Below, one piece after another: positions 18,364 through 27,842 of a stretch of DNA of 64,000 nt. Both the position numbers and the translations under genes were made by a program. The stretch is from Chitinophaga polysaccharea (lineage in GTDB: Bacteria; Bacteroidota; Bacteroidia; Chitinophagales; Chitinophagaceae). Under the pieces are notes generated by a model. It saw only the letters and a program-made list of their open reading frames with translations. It was not told where the DNA came from and made no database searches. The stretch spans positions 2,728,001 to 2,792,000 of the forward strand of contig NZ_CABFVU010000001.1 in assembly GCF_902150045.1 (NCBI RefSeq), written 5' to 3'. The first letter of the stretch is position 1. The number at the start of each line of letters is the position of its first letter.

Positions 18364-19023
18364 ATGATCGCCAGAGAACTCATATCTTCAGTACCTGTTC
18401 TGCATCCCTCGGATTCAGGAACAAAGGCGCTGCGCCTGATGAACGAATACCATCTGACGCAACTGCCAATGGTAGTAGATAGCAAATACCTGGCCCTGGT
18501 GGAGGAAGACGATATCATGGATATTGAGGATCCGGATGTACCCCTGGAATCTATGGAGTACAGCAGTACCCGCCCGGCTGTCATGGAATATGCTCATCTC
18601 TTTGAAGCACTTAAACTTTTTTACGATTTTAAATTGTCTGCGCTCCCGGTAGTGAACAAGGAAAGCGAGTACCTCGGTATCATTACCAAGGATAACCTCC
18701 TTGCGGCTTTGGCAAGATATAACGGCGTGAAGGAGCCCGGCGGTATCGTGGCCTTTGAAGTAGACCCGCGCGATTATGCCCTCAGTGAAATTGCCCGTAT
18801 TGCCGAATCAAACGATGTTACGCTCCTGAGTGTAAACACCATTACCAATCCCGTTACCGGCAGACTGGAAGTAGTGCTCAAAACAAACCGCCAGGAACTG
18901 CAGGGCCTTGTAGCCACTTTTGAACGCTTCAACTATGTGATCAAATACATCTTTGCCGAAGAACCGGAAGAAGAAGTGCTGAAGAAAAACTACGATCTGC
19001 TGATGAACTACATCGGCATGTAA
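18364..19023 (+). CDS. CBS domain-containing protein
   Basis: A 219-residue cytosolic protein with two CBS motifs (about 5-60 and 70-125) that form one adenylate-sensing Bateman module. It has SDSGTKALRLMNEYHLTQLP in the first repeat and LSALPVVNKESEYLGIITKD in the second. A C-terminal ACT-like region follows (about 135-200: EIARIAESNDVTLLSVN). The gene lies ahead of an outer-membrane barrel gene and nadK, a Bacteroidota arrangement. Its stop codon is followed two bases later by a palindromic repeat element. Confidence 0.85.
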   Translation: MIARELISSVPVLHPSDSGTKALRLMNEYHLTQLPMVVDSKYLALVEEDDIMDIEDPDVPLESMEYSSTRPAVMEYAHLFEALKLFYDFKLSALPVVNKESEYLGIITKDNLLAALARYNGVKEPGGIVAFEVDPRDYALSEIARIAESNDVTLLSVNTITNPVTGRLEVVLKTNRQELQGLVATFERFNYVIKYIFAEEPEEEVLKKNYDLLMNYIGM

Positions 19024-19025
19024 CG

Positions 19026-19212
19026 CGCGAATTTTGTCTGACTCAGGATTTTGATGATTACGCTGATTACACTGATTTTTATAAATAATTAAGGGAGATG
19101 AAAGCGAAATATTGCTTTTATCTCCCTTAATTATTTATAAATGCTATCCTTTAAAAATTAAAAAAATAAAATCAGCGTAATCATCAAAATCCTGAGTCAG
19201 ACAAAATCCGCG
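19026..19212. repeat. Palindromic repeat element, copy 1
   Basis: A 187 bp near-perfect inverted repeat. The left arm begins CGCGAATTTTGTCTGACTCA and continues through GATGATTACGCTGATT; the right arm is its complement. The centre (19079-19140) is a second long hairpin with core GGGAGAT..AAGC / GCTTT.ATCTCCC. It starts two bases after the CBS gene stop. A related copy lies at 43362-43566. No transposase is encoded. Confidence 0.85.
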
Positions 19213-19273
19213 TAAAGCAAAATCTGTTATATTTGAGTATTGTCAACACTTTTAAAACATTTCAAGGACCTAC

Positions 19274-20686
19274 ATGCTGAAATGCTGTTACTACCTGCTG
19301 GCCCTCGTATGCCTGTTGGGGATTGTGATACCGGAAAATGCAGAAGGCCAGTCGGCGCCCGTAACGGATACCAGCTACCTGGTAGTGCGTAATATCCTTG
19401 TTTCCGGTAATAAGAAAACCCGGACTTCCATCATCCTCCGGGAAATAAGCACTGTGCCGGGAGATACCATCTACCTGCGGGACCTTGCCAACACCCTCGA
19501 AGAAAGACGTAAACAACTGCTCAATACCTCCCTGTTCCTCAATGCCACTGCCAATGTTAAAAACTGGACCGGTAATGAAGCCGACCTGGTATTTGAAGTA
19601 TGGGAACGCTGGTACACCTTTGCCTATCCCATTTTCAAACTGGCAGACCGTAACTTCAACCAGTGGTGGGTAGAAAAGAACCACAGCCTTAGCCGTATCA
19701 ACCTCGGTGTAAGCGGTACCCAGGAAAACCTGACCGGCCGTAATGATGAATTGAATGCCGCCATACAGTTTGGTTACACCCAACGGTTCGCACTGCAGTA
19801 CAATGTACCTTATATCGATAAACATTTCCGTCATGGTCTAGGTATCATCGCATCCTATAACCGTAACCGTGAGGTGAACGACAGCACCAGCAACAACAAA
19901 CAGCAGTTTTTCCGGAAAGATGATTTCCTGCGGCAGGTATATCTTGTGGGGCTCAACTACAGCTACCGCAGGGCCATTAATGCCCGGCACCAGGTGTTTG
20001 TAAATTATAACTATGAGAAAATAGCCGATTCCGTAGCTATCATTAATCCTAATTACCTTGGGAAAGGCCGTACCAATGTACGTTTCATCGATATCACCTA
20101 TCGTTTCACCTATATTAAGGCAGATAGCTGGGTATATCCTCTCAAGGGGTTCCGGCTTCTGGCAGAAGTGGGCAAAAAAGGAGTAGGGCCATGGAATGAT
20201 GTGGATGATGTGCATTTCCGGCTCAATATGGCCAAATACTGGCAGCTGCGCCCCAAAACCTTTGCAGCACTGGGCATTCGCAGCGCGGCAAAACTCTCTA
20301 ACGATCAGCCGTATATTAACCAGCAGGCGCTGGGTTACCGGGATGATTACCTGCGCGGACTGGAATATTATGTAATAGATGGTACCAGCTTCGCCATTCT
20401 CAAATCCACTCTCCGGCAGGAACTTATTTCTTTTAAAGTAAAGCTTCCCATTGTTCCGAAAAAATTTAATACCGTTCCCGTACGCATCTTCGCCAAAGCC
20501 TTTGGCGACGGAGGTTACGCCTATAATAAGTTTCCCGGCAACAGCTTCCTGAATAACCGCTTCCTTTATACCGGCGGTATCGGGCTCGACATCGTTTCCT
20601 TCTATGATACCTGCCTGCGGATCGAATACAGCTTTAACCAGTTAGGGCAAAAAGGACTATTTTTACACACGAGCGTGGATATGTAG
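19274..20686 (+). CDS. BamA/TamA family outer membrane protein
   Basis: A 470-residue Omp85-superfamily barrel. A signal peptide (about 1-25, ending AEGQ) is followed by one POTRA-like domain (about 35-110: YLVVRNILVSGNKKT, then LEERRKQLLNTSLF) and a C-terminal 16-strand-type barrel. The barrel has alternating aromatic strands and a family-like end (DTCLRIEYSFNQLG). It is half the length of true BamA, which lies 4 kb downstream, so it is a paralogue. Its role may be insertion of a subset of outer-membrane proteins or lipid export. The start ATG 19274 follows the repeat element by 61 bp. Confidence 0.85.
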   Translation: MLKCCYYLLALVCLLGIVIPENAEGQSAPVTDTSYLVVRNILVSGNKKTRTSIILREISTVPGDTIYLRDLANTLEERRKQLLNTSLFLNATANVKNWTGNEADLVFEVWERWYTFAYPIFKLADRNFNQWWVEKNHSLSRINLGVSGTQENLTGRNDELNAAIQFGYTQRFALQYNVPYIDKHFRHGLGIIASYNRNREVNDSTSNNKQQFFRKDDFLRQVYLVGLNYSYRRAINARHQVFVNYNYEKIADSVAIINPNYLGKGRTNVRFIDITYRFTYIKADSWVYPLKGFRLLAEVGKKGVGPWNDVDDVHFRLNMAKYWQLRPKTFAALGIRSAAKLSNDQPYINQQALGYRDDYLRGLEYYVIDGTSFAILKSTLRQELISFKVKLPIVPKKFNTVPVRIFAKAFGDGGYAYNKFPGNSFLNNRFLYTGGIGLDIVSFYDTCLRIEYSFNQLGQKGLFLHTSVDM

Positions 20687-20721
20687 GTCTTCAGAGCCGA
20701 TCGTTAAAAGCTTAAAAAATT

Positions 20722-21612
20722 ATGCAGGTAGCACTTTATAGCAGGGGATTTATTACAGAAGATATTTCAAACATCCGCTTATTGCTGGAGGAATTAAAGC
20801 GGGCAGAGATAACAGCCATCATCTATGAGCCTTTTTATCATACCCTGCAGCAACACATTCCTTTCGACAACGCACCAACGCTGTTTTCCTGCGCGGAAGA
20901 CCTGCCGGGAAAGATCGACTTCCTGGTGAGCCTTGGCGGGGACGGCACTTTGCTGGATACCGTTTGTTACGTACGTGATACCAACATCCCGGTTATAGGG
21001 ATCAATTTCGGCCGCCTGGGCTTCCTGGCCAGTATTGGTAAGGATGAGATCCATGCACTGGTACAGGCGCTGCTGAACCGCACTTACGTGGTAGACCAGC
21101 GGTCGCTGCTCCATCTGGACGCCAACATTCCCTTGTTTGGAGATGTGCCTTACGCGCTTAATGAATTTACGATCCATAAAAAGGATACCTCGGCAATGGT
21201 GAAGATCCATACTTACCTGAACGGGGAATTCCTGAACACTTACTGGGCAGACGGACTGATTGTGGCCACTCCAACGGGGTCTACAGGTTATTCCCTCAGC
21301 TGTGGCGGCCCTATCGTGTTCCCGGACGCGGGCAATTTTGTGATCACGCCTGTAGCGCCTCATAACCTGAACGTAAGGCCTATTATTGTACCTAATGATA
21401 ACATCATTTCCTTTGAAGTGGAAGGCCGCAGCGACCAGTTTCTCTGTACTCTCGATAGCCGTATGGAAACCATTGATAACCGGGTACAGCTGGCTATAAA
21501 AAAAGAACAGTTCAAACTGAGCCTGCTCCGGCTGGACGACAGCAACTTCCTGCATACCCTCCGTAACAAATTACTCTGGGGAATTGATGCCCGGAATATG
21601 ATTAAAATATAG
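20722..21612 (+). CDS. nadK: NAD kinase
   Basis: A 296-residue cytosolic ATP-NAD kinase making NADP+. The signature SLGGDGTLLDTV is at about residues 71-82, with the conserved NFGRLGFLAS at about 95. The NE/D and GSTGYSLSCGGPI motifs follow at about 185-200. The length and motif order match bacterial NadK. It lies 35 bp after the BamA-like gene and precedes the DUF6089-like gene, a conserved order in Bacteroidota near uppS-bamA. Confidence 0.94.
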   Translation: MQVALYSRGFITEDISNIRLLLEELKRAEITAIIYEPFYHTLQQHIPFDNAPTLFSCAEDLPGKIDFLVSLGGDGTLLDTVCYVRDTNIPVIGINFGRLGFLASIGKDEIHALVQALLNRTYVVDQRSLLHLDANIPLFGDVPYALNEFTIHKKDTSAMVKIHTYLNGEFLNTYWADGLIVATPTGSTGYSLSCGGPIVFPDAGNFVITPVAPHNLNVRPIIVPNDNIISFEVEGRSDQFLCTLDSRMETIDNRVQLAIKKEQFKLSLLRLDDSNFLHTLRNKLLWGIDARNMIKI

Positions 21613-21768
21613 AATTGTAAAATATATTGTTACATTTACAAATATATTGTCTGCTGATTGTAATATTAATTATGCCCCGTGAAGCGTGCACCCGCTAAAT
21701 AAGTAAGCATAATGATCAGCTATACATTAAATAAATCCGGCATTTTAGCGTTTAAGTAGAACTGATTT

Positions 21769-22632
21769 ATGCTGAAACTTCTATATTCCCAATACATCGT
21801 CTTTTTATTGCTGGTATCGGCAGGTTGCTTGGTTGCCGGACGTGCTGCTGCGCAGAATGAGCTGCAATATGTGGGGGAGTTGGGCTTTTCCGTAGGCGGG
21901 GCGCAGTATTTCGGAGACCTGAACACCCGGGGAGCTTTAAATACCCTGAAACCTGCTGTGGGCATTTATTACCGCAAATACATGAACGATTACGTGGGCC
22001 TGCGCGCTCATGCCCGGTTTATGCAACTGGGTTATTCTGATGTGTACAGTAAGAACGAATTCCAGCAACGGCGGAACCTTAGTTTTAATACAAACCTGTT
22101 TGAATTGTCGCTCCAGGGGGATTTTAATTTTTTCCGCTTTGAGCCCGGCAGTTTATATGAACGTTTCTCACCTTACCTGACCGGAGGGGCAAGTATTTTC
22201 CATTATAACCCCTATGCTTATCTTGATGGGGTTAAATATTTTTTGCAGCCGCTGGGTACTGAAGGGCAGGGGACAGCCCTGTATCCTGAAAGGAAGCCTT
22301 ACAGCCTGGTTTCGTATGCCTGGCTGATTGGCGGCGGTTTTAAATATAATATTTCCAAAAAAGTGAATGTGGGCCTGGAAGCCCTGTACCGGTTTACGCA
22401 AACGGATTACCTGGACGATGTAAGCACTACTTACGCCGGTCCCGCTGCTTTTCCGGCGCTTCCAAACGGGCAGACCACTGTGGCGGCGCAGCTGCAGGAC
22501 AGGTCTTCCGTGAAAGGCAGTCCTATCGGGGTGATAGGGCGGGAGCGGGGAAACAGCCGGGATAAGGACCAGTTCGTTACCATTGAATTAACGATCAGTA
22601 TTCTCTTTACTTCCTACAACTGTAAATTCTAA
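21769..22632 (+). CDS. Outer membrane beta-barrel protein (DUF6089-like)
   Basis: A 287-residue exported protein. A signal peptide (about 1-28, ending GRAAAQ) is followed by a small beta-barrel with alternating hydrophobic strands. The mature protein begins NELQYVGELGFSVGGAQYFGDLN, fitting the DUF6089 family that sits just upstream of uppS-bamA in many Bacteroidota. The function is unknown; position suggests a link to outer-membrane assembly. It has its own upstream gap of about 155 bp after nadK. Confidence 0.8.
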   Translation: MLKLLYSQYIVFLLLVSAGCLVAGRAAAQNELQYVGELGFSVGGAQYFGDLNTRGALNTLKPAVGIYYRKYMNDYVGLRAHARFMQLGYSDVYSKNEFQQRRNLSFNTNLFELSLQGDFNFFRFEPGSLYERFSPYLTGGASIFHYNPYAYLDGVKYFLQPLGTEGQGTALYPERKPYSLVSYAWLIGGGFKYNISKKVNVGLEALYRFTQTDYLDDVSTTYAGPAAFPALPNGQTTVAAQLQDRSSVKGSPIGVIGRERGNSRDKDQFVTIELTISILFTSYNCKF

Positions 22633-22790
22633 AATAAAAAATACTTTCTGCGGGTGGGCTTTCCGTACCTGCCAACCGCCATGATAAGTCTCTGAATTTG
22701 CTTAAATCCCCACTGGTATTGATTTCGCTGTTAAAACTACGTTAAAACACCTTCTTAGGCTTTGCCAAAAAAGTCATTACTCTATTTTTG

Positions 22791-22798
22791 TATCTTTG
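22791..22798 (+). promoter_or_regulatory. Bacteroidota -7 box upstream of uppS
   Basis: TATCTTTG matches TAnnTTTG and lies 40 bp before the uppS ATG. The nearest TTTG upstream (22761) is 26 nt away, wider than the usual spacing, so only the -7 box is convincing. Confidence 0.4.
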
Positions 22799-22837
22799 CA
22801 CCCTTTTAGTAGATCTGTTATAATACGCCTGACACAA

Positions 22838-23599
22838 ATGAGCTTGAAGGAAAAATTGGACTTACAACGGTTGCCGCGCCATATAGCCATTATTATGGAC
22901 GGGAACGGCCGTTGGGCAAAGGAGCGGGGACAAGACAGGCTGTACGGGCACCACGAAGGGGTGGAAAGTGTGCGTAACATAGTGACGACCTGTGCAGAGC
23001 TTGGGATAGGTTATCTGACCCTATACGCGTTTTCTACTGAAAACTGGGACCGCCCCGTTTATGAAGTTAATGGCATTATGGAACTACTCGTAAACACTAT
23101 CCGCATGGAAGTGAATACGTTATCAAAAAATAATATCCGGCTGAGCGTAATTGGCGACATGGAAATGCTGCCTCCCCAATGCCAGCGGGAAATGGAGGAG
23201 GCCATTGCCCTAACCAGCCAGAATACCGGCCTCAATCTCATTATGGCTCTCAGCTACAGTGCAAGGTGGGAAATCGTGAATGCAGCCAGGAAAATAGCCC
23301 TGGATGCGAAAAATGGAGCCCTGGACCCGGCAGCTGTAACGCCTGAGATATGGGAAAAATATCTCTGTACAGCCGGTCTGCCGGACCCTGAATTAATGAT
23401 CCGTACCAGTGGAGAATGCAGGATCAGTAACTTCCTACTATATCAGCTGGCCTATGCGGAACTGTATTTTACAGATACCCGGTGGCCGGACTTCCGCAAT
23501 GAACATCTTTACCAAGCCATCTTAAATTACCAGACCAGAGAACGGCGCTTTGGCAAAACAAGCGAACAAATTCAGCAGAATGAAGAAATTATTTCCTAA
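22838..23599 (+). CDS. uppS: Isoprenyl transferase (undecaprenyl diphosphate synthase)
   Basis: A 253-residue cis-prenyltransferase that builds undecaprenyl diphosphate, the lipid carrier for peptidoglycan and polysaccharide precursors. The catalytic P-loop HIAIIMDGNGRWAKERG is near the N-terminus. The RTSGECRISNFLLYQLAYAELYF motif region closes the active site. ATG 22838 is chosen because the TTG at 22796 would add 14 unrelated residues. The gene overlaps the bamA start by 20 bp, so translation of the two is probably coupled. Confidence 0.94.
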   Translation: MSLKEKLDLQRLPRHIAIIMDGNGRWAKERGQDRLYGHHEGVESVRNIVTTCAELGIGYLTLYAFSTENWDRPVYEVNGIMELLVNTIRMEVNTLSKNNIRLSVIGDMEMLPPQCQREMEEAIALTSQNTGLNLIMALSYSARWEIVNAARKIALDAKNGALDPAAVTPEIWEKYLCTAGLPDPELMIRTSGECRISNFLLYQLAYAELYFTDTRWPDFRNEHLYQAILNYQTRERRFGKTSEQIQQNEEIIS

Positions 23600-26336
23600 G
23601 GGCCTTCTGGCTATAGCATTATGTTGCAGTGCAGGCATTCGTGTATCCGCTCAGCAAAAAGATACCGTGCCTCCTACGCAGCCGCCTGCTAATCCGCCGG
23701 CCGTTTCTCCTATTAACACAGGCGTCCCGCAACAGTATGAAATTGCCGAAATCACCGTTGCCGGTACCCAATACCTGGATAAATCACTGCTGTTGTCGCT
23801 CTCAGGCCTCAATGTGGGTGATAAAGTTACTTATCCGGGTGGCGACCAGTTCACAAAGGCAATTCAGAGCTTATGGTCACAAAGACTCTTTGCCGACGTA
23901 ACTATTTATGTAACCAAAATAGAAGACAATAAGATCTGGCTGGAAATAGGACTAACGGAAATGCCCCGTATGTCTACATTCGCTTTTAAGGGAATCAAAA
24001 AAACAGAAGCAGATGATATCACCACCAAAGCCGGTTTGCGTAAGGGAAATGTGATCACACAAGCCCTGAAACAAAACGTGATCGGTGTTGTACATAAATT
24101 TTATGCAGATAAAGGATTCGGAAATGCTACCGTTAAGATCGAGGAAAGAAGCGATACCGGGCAGGTAAACTCCAAACACCTCATCTTTAATGTTACCAAA
24201 GGCAGTAAAGTACGTATCCAGGATATCAATATCGTTGGCAACGAAAATATAGCCGACTCCAAGATCAAGAAGAAGATGAAAGGGACCAAGGAAAAGTCCC
24301 GCTTTACGCTTCATCCTGACATGGAGCACGTATACGTGGACTCCCTGGCGCAACCGGACGATTTCTGGCAAACATATGGCTTCCTGCAGCCCACCCGCGC
24401 ATTTGAGAAACTGGACCCTTATTTCCGCTTTAAGCTGTTCAGCTCTGCAAAATTCAATGAAAATAAATACCTCGAAGATAAAGGTAAAGTGATCGGTCTC
24501 TATAACTCCAAGGGTTACCGCGATGCGGTGATCGTGAGGGATACCACTTACAAAACCCATTCACAGAACCTGAATGTGGACATGCAGATCTCCGAGGGTA
24601 AAAAATATTATTTCGGTGATATTACCTGGAAAGGAAATACCCGTTATTCCGACTCTGTGCTGACCCGCATCCTGGGCATCAAAAAAGGAGATATCTATAA
24701 CCTGGAACTGCTGGAAAAAAGGATCGGTAAGCAAATGTCGCAGGAAGGCGGAGACATCAGCGGCTACTACATGGACTATGGCTACCTGTTCTTCCAGATC
24801 GATCCGGTGGAAATCGGTATCCGTGGCGATACCATCGATTACGAGATCCGTTTGCGTGAAGGGCCGCAGGCTACCATCAAGGAAGTTCGTATAGCCGGTA
24901 ACGAAAAGACCAACGAGCACGTGATCCGTCGTGAGCTCCGCACCATTCCGGGCGAGAAGTTCAGTCGCCAGGACCTGATCCGTTCCAACCGTGAAATTGC
25001 CAACCTCGGCTTCTTCAACCCTGAAAAGATTGGTATGAACCCTGTGCCCAATGTACAGGATGGTACCGTGGATATTGATTATACCGTGGAAGAAAAAGCA
25101 AACGACCAGCTGGAACTGTCTGCTGGTTGGGGTGGTTATATCGGTTTAACCGGTACGCTCGGGGTTACGTTCAATAACTTCTCGCTGCGTAATATCTTCA
25201 AGAAAGAAACCTGGGATCCGCTGCCTAGCGGCGACGGACAGAAACTGTCTGTTCGTGTATCCTCCAACGGTAAGGCTTACCGCTCCTATAACTTCTCTTT
25301 CACCGAGCCATGGCTGGGAGGTAAGAAAAGGAACCAGTTTTCTGTAAGTCTTTATAGCAGCTACCAGAACCCTTACGCTTATAATGATTATTACAAGCTT
25401 CCCGGCGACACCACCACTTCAACGAATGGTCACTTCAAGGTGCTGGGTGCTTCCGTATCACTGGGTAAACAGCTGAAATGGCCGGACGACTATTTCACAC
25501 TGATCTATTCAGTAAACTATCAGCAGTATAAACTGAAAAACTATAACTACTTCGGTATTCCCGGGTTTGAAAGCGGTACTTCCAATAACGTGAACATCAA
25601 GCTGACACTGTCCCGTTCTTCCGTGGATCAGCAGATCTTCCCGCGCAGTGGTTCCAACTTCATGGTATCTGCGCAGTATACGCCGCCATACTCCCTGTTT
25701 AATCCCGACAAGGATTACTCCAAGGAGCCGGCTTCCGAGCAGTTTAAATTCATTGAGTACCAGAAATACCGCTTCAATGCAGAGTGGTATGTGCCTTTGA
25801 GCCGCCCAATGGGCAGCGACAACAAAACTTTCGTATTGAAAGTAGCCGCGAAATTTGGTTACATTGGCCGCTACAACAACCGTACAACCCTGTCGCCTTT
25901 TGGCCGGTTTGAAATGGGTGGTGATGGTTTGAGCAACTTTGCGATCTACGACCGCGATATCATCTCCCAGAGAGGTTACCCGGTGTATTATACCTCCGAT
26001 CCGAGCATCAATCCTGAAAACGGTCAGCCTGCCAACTATTCCGGCTTCACCGTATTCAATAAATATGTGATGGAACTGCGCTATCCGTTCAGTTTGAATC
26101 CCAGCTCTACCATCTTTGGTTTGGCCTTCCTGGAAGCAGCCAATGGTTATAAGGACCTGAATGAGTACAACCCGTTCAGATTACGCCGTTCTGCCGGTAT
26201 TGGTATGCGTTTTTACCTACCGATGTTTGGATTGCTCGGATTTGACTATGGTATCGGGTTTGACCGTCTTCAACCGGGTGGTGGTTTGAAAGACGCTGCT
26301 AAGTTTACGTTTATGCTTGGCTTCGAACCAGAATAA
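23580..26336 (+). CDS. bamA: Outer membrane protein assembly factor BamA
   Basis: A 918-residue Omp85 protein that inserts beta-barrel proteins into the outer membrane. It has a signal peptide (about 1-25, ending VSAQ) and a short Pro-rich linker. POTRA repeats run from about 45 to 480, with repeated segments such as YEIAEITVAGTQYLD and IKEVRIAGNEKTN. The 16-strand barrel occupies about 510-918. ATG 23580 lies within the end of uppS. The protein is longer than E. coli BamA, which is usual for Bacteroidota. Two Skp-like chaperone genes follow directly. Confidence 0.95.
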   Translation: MKKLFPKGLLAIALCCSAGIRVSAQQKDTVPPTQPPANPPAVSPINTGVPQQYEIAEITVAGTQYLDKSLLLSLSGLNVGDKVTYPGGDQFTKAIQSLWSQRLFADVTIYVTKIEDNKIWLEIGLTEMPRMSTFAFKGIKKTEADDITTKAGLRKGNVITQALKQNVIGVVHKFYADKGFGNATVKIEERSDTGQVNSKHLIFNVTKGSKVRIQDINIVGNENIADSKIKKKMKGTKEKSRFTLHPDMEHVYVDSLAQPDDFWQTYGFLQPTRAFEKLDPYFRFKLFSSAKFNENKYLEDKGKVIGLYNSKGYRDAVIVRDTTYKTHSQNLNVDMQISEGKKYYFGDITWKGNTRYSDSVLTRILGIKKGDIYNLELLEKRIGKQMSQEGGDISGYYMDYGYLFFQIDPVEIGIRGDTIDYEIRLREGPQATIKEVRIAGNEKTNEHVIRRELRTIPGEKFSRQDLIRSNREIANLGFFNPEKIGMNPVPNVQDGTVDIDYTVEEKANDQLELSAGWGGYIGLTGTLGVTFNNFSLRNIFKKETWDPLPSGDGQKLSVRVSSNGKAYRSYNFSFTEPWLGGKKRNQFSVSLYSSYQNPYAYNDYYKLPGDTTTSTNGHFKVLGASVSLGKQLKWPDDYFTLIYSVNYQQYKLKNYNYFGIPGFESGTSNNVNIKLTLSRSSVDQQIFPRSGSNFMVSAQYTPPYSLFNPDKDYSKEPASEQFKFIEYQKYRFNAEWYVPLSRPMGSDNKTFVLKVAAKFGYIGRYNNRTTLSPFGRFEMGGDGLSNFAIYDRDIISQRGYPVYYTSDPSINPENGQPANYSGFTVFNKYVMELRYPFSLNPSSTIFGLAFLEAANGYKDLNEYNPFRLRRSAGIGMRFYLPMFGLLGFDYGIGFDRLQPGGGLKDAAKFTFMLGFEPE

Positions 26337-26400
26337 TGTGGAAAATAATTATATATTGCAAGTTTAACCGTCATTAGGTTTTGCGAAAAATTATTGTAGC

Positions 26401-26916
26401 ATGAAGAAATTATTTATTACAGCCGCTATTGTGCTGGCTATGGGCGGTGCAGCAAGTGCACAGCGCTATTGCGTGATAGATACAAAATATATCCTGGAAA
26501 GCATCCCGGAGTACAAGGAATCGCAGAAGAAACTGGATGCAGTTGCTGAGCAATGGCAGAAAGAGATTGATGCCAAATTCCAGGAAGTGGATAAGATGTA
26601 CAAGTCGTATCAGGCAGAACAGGTAATGCTCACAGAAGAATTGAAGCGTAAAAGGGAGGATGAGATAGTAGCCCGTGAAAAAGAGGCAAAGGATTTGCAG
26701 AAGAAGCGTTTCGGTTACGAAGGCGATCTTTTCAAGAAAAGGGAAGAACTGGTAAAGCCGATCCAGGACAGGATCTACAATGCTGTGCAAAAGCTTTCTG
26801 CCAGCAGGATGTATGATTTTGTACTAGATAAGGCGGCCGGCGCCACCGTTATTTTTTCTGATCCCAAACTGGATAAAAGCGAAGAAATTCTGAAATCTTT
26901 GGGTGTAAAGAAGTAA
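26401..26916 (+). CDS. OmpH/Skp family periplasmic chaperone
   Basis: A 171-residue exported protein with a signal peptide (about 1-20, ending ASAQ). A beta strand (RYCVIDTKYILESIP) precedes two long coiled-coil helices rich in Lys, Glu and Gln, forming the Skp-type tentacles. Skp trimers bind unfolded outer-membrane proteins in the periplasm. It lies 64 bp after bamA and is followed by a second copy. The pair may have diverged in clients. Confidence 0.9.
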   Translation: MKKLFITAAIVLAMGGAASAQRYCVIDTKYILESIPEYKESQKKLDAVAEQWQKEIDAKFQEVDKMYKSYQAEQVMLTEELKRKREDEIVAREKEAKDLQKKRFGYEGDLFKKREELVKPIQDRIYNAVQKLSASRMYDFVLDKAAGATVIFSDPKLDKSEEILKSLGVKK

Positions 26917-26973
26917 CTCTGTACCTATTTTTTAACTATAAGTATTAAAATTTTTTTAAACACAGACAACATC

Positions 26974-27483
26974 ATGAAGAAGTACGTAATTATTGCTTTT
27001 GTGGCGGTTACCGGTTTGTTCAGCGTGAATGCAATGGCACAATCCAAAGTAGCGCATATCAATTTACAGGCGCTGGTAGCCAGCATGCCGGACGCCAAGA
27101 AGGCAGAAACTGATCTGCAAACTTTTGCACAGGGACTGGAAGGTGATGGGAAAGCACTGGTAGATGAGTATACGAAGAAAATGAAAGAATTCGATGATAA
27201 AGCGGCCACTATGACCGACAATATGAAGGAAATCAAAGGTCGTGAAATCCAGGATGCCCAGAAACGTATCCAGGATTACCGTGAAGGCGCTGAACAGAAA
27301 GTACAGGCTAAACAGCAGGAACTGCTGAAACCCATCTTAGATAAGGCCCGTAAGGCTATTGAAGATGTGGCAAAGGAAAAAGGTTACAACTATGTGATCG
27401 ACAGTTCTGCCGGTATACTGCTGGTTTCCCCGGCTGCAGACGATATCCTGGCTACTGTAAAGACTAAACTGGGTATTAAATAA
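26974..27483 (+). CDS. OmpH/Skp family periplasmic chaperone (second copy)
   Basis: A 169-residue exported protein of the same family as its upstream neighbour. A signal peptide (about 1-22, ending AMAQ) is followed by VAHINLQALVASMPDAKKAE, a coiled coil, and a C-terminal strand YNYVIDSSAGILLVSP that resembles the first copy's ending. The two copies are clearly homologous but diverged, so this is an old duplication. An intrinsic terminator at 27501-27536 closes the operon. Confidence 0.9.
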   Translation: MKKYVIIAFVAVTGLFSVNAMAQSKVAHINLQALVASMPDAKKAETDLQTFAQGLEGDGKALVDEYTKKMKEFDDKAATMTDNMKEIKGREIQDAQKRIQDYREGAEQKVQAKQQELLKPILDKARKAIEDVAKEKGYNYVIDSSAGILLVSPAADDILATVKTKLGIK

Positions 27484-27500
27484 TTAATATTCCTAATATT

Positions 27501-27536
27501 AAAAGTGGAATGTAGTGAAAGCTGCATTCCACTTTT
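27501..27536 (+). terminator. Intrinsic terminator after the ompH pair
   Basis: AAAAGTGGAATG / CATTCCACTTTT is a perfect 12 bp stem with a 12 nt loop, ending in T residues 18 bp past the second ompH stop. Confidence 0.85.
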
Positions 27537-27559
27537 ACATTTAAGAATTGGTATTTTAA

Positions 27560-27590
27560 TTTGCTTTTCAAAAATTTTCTGCTACCTTTG
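27560..27590 (+). promoter_or_regulatory. Promoter of rpmH-rnpA
   Basis: TTTG (27560-27563), 19 nt, then TACCTTTG (27583-27590) is an ideal Bacteroidota promoter, placed about 75 bp before rpmH. Confidence 0.75.
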
Positions 27591-27663
27591 CCTTCCGTTT
27601 TAAAAAACACAATCCTTTAATCCGGGAGTTTTAGTATAGTACAGGTAAAAACAAAAAAAAGAA

Positions 27664-27819
27664 ATGAAACGTACTTTTCAACCGCATAACAGACGCAGAA
27701 AGAGCGTTCACGGCTTCAGAAAGAGAATGGAAACTGCTAATGGCCGTAAGGTATTGGCTTCCCGTAGAGCAAAAGGTCGTAAGAAGCTGACTGTTTCTGA
27801 CGAGCGTAAGCTGAAATAA
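27664..27819 (+). CDS. rpmH: 50S ribosomal protein L34
   Basis: A 51-residue, very basic protein beginning [20 protein letters not shown]. It is a clear L34, with the second signature [17 protein letters not shown]. It is part of the large ribosomal subunit. L34 is too short for many gene finders but the match is unambiguous. As in most bacteria, rnpA follows directly, here after about 25 bp. Confidence 0.96.
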   Translation: MKRTFQPHNRRRKSVHGFRKRMETANGRKVLASRRAKGRKKLTVSDERKLK

Positions 27820-27842
27820 TTAGTAGCTAAATACTATTTGCC

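Noticed and set aside
19026..19212. A CRISPR repeat array, because of repeated GATTACGCT units
   Set aside because: The units are back to back without spacers and the whole is a palindrome, so it is an inverted-repeat element.
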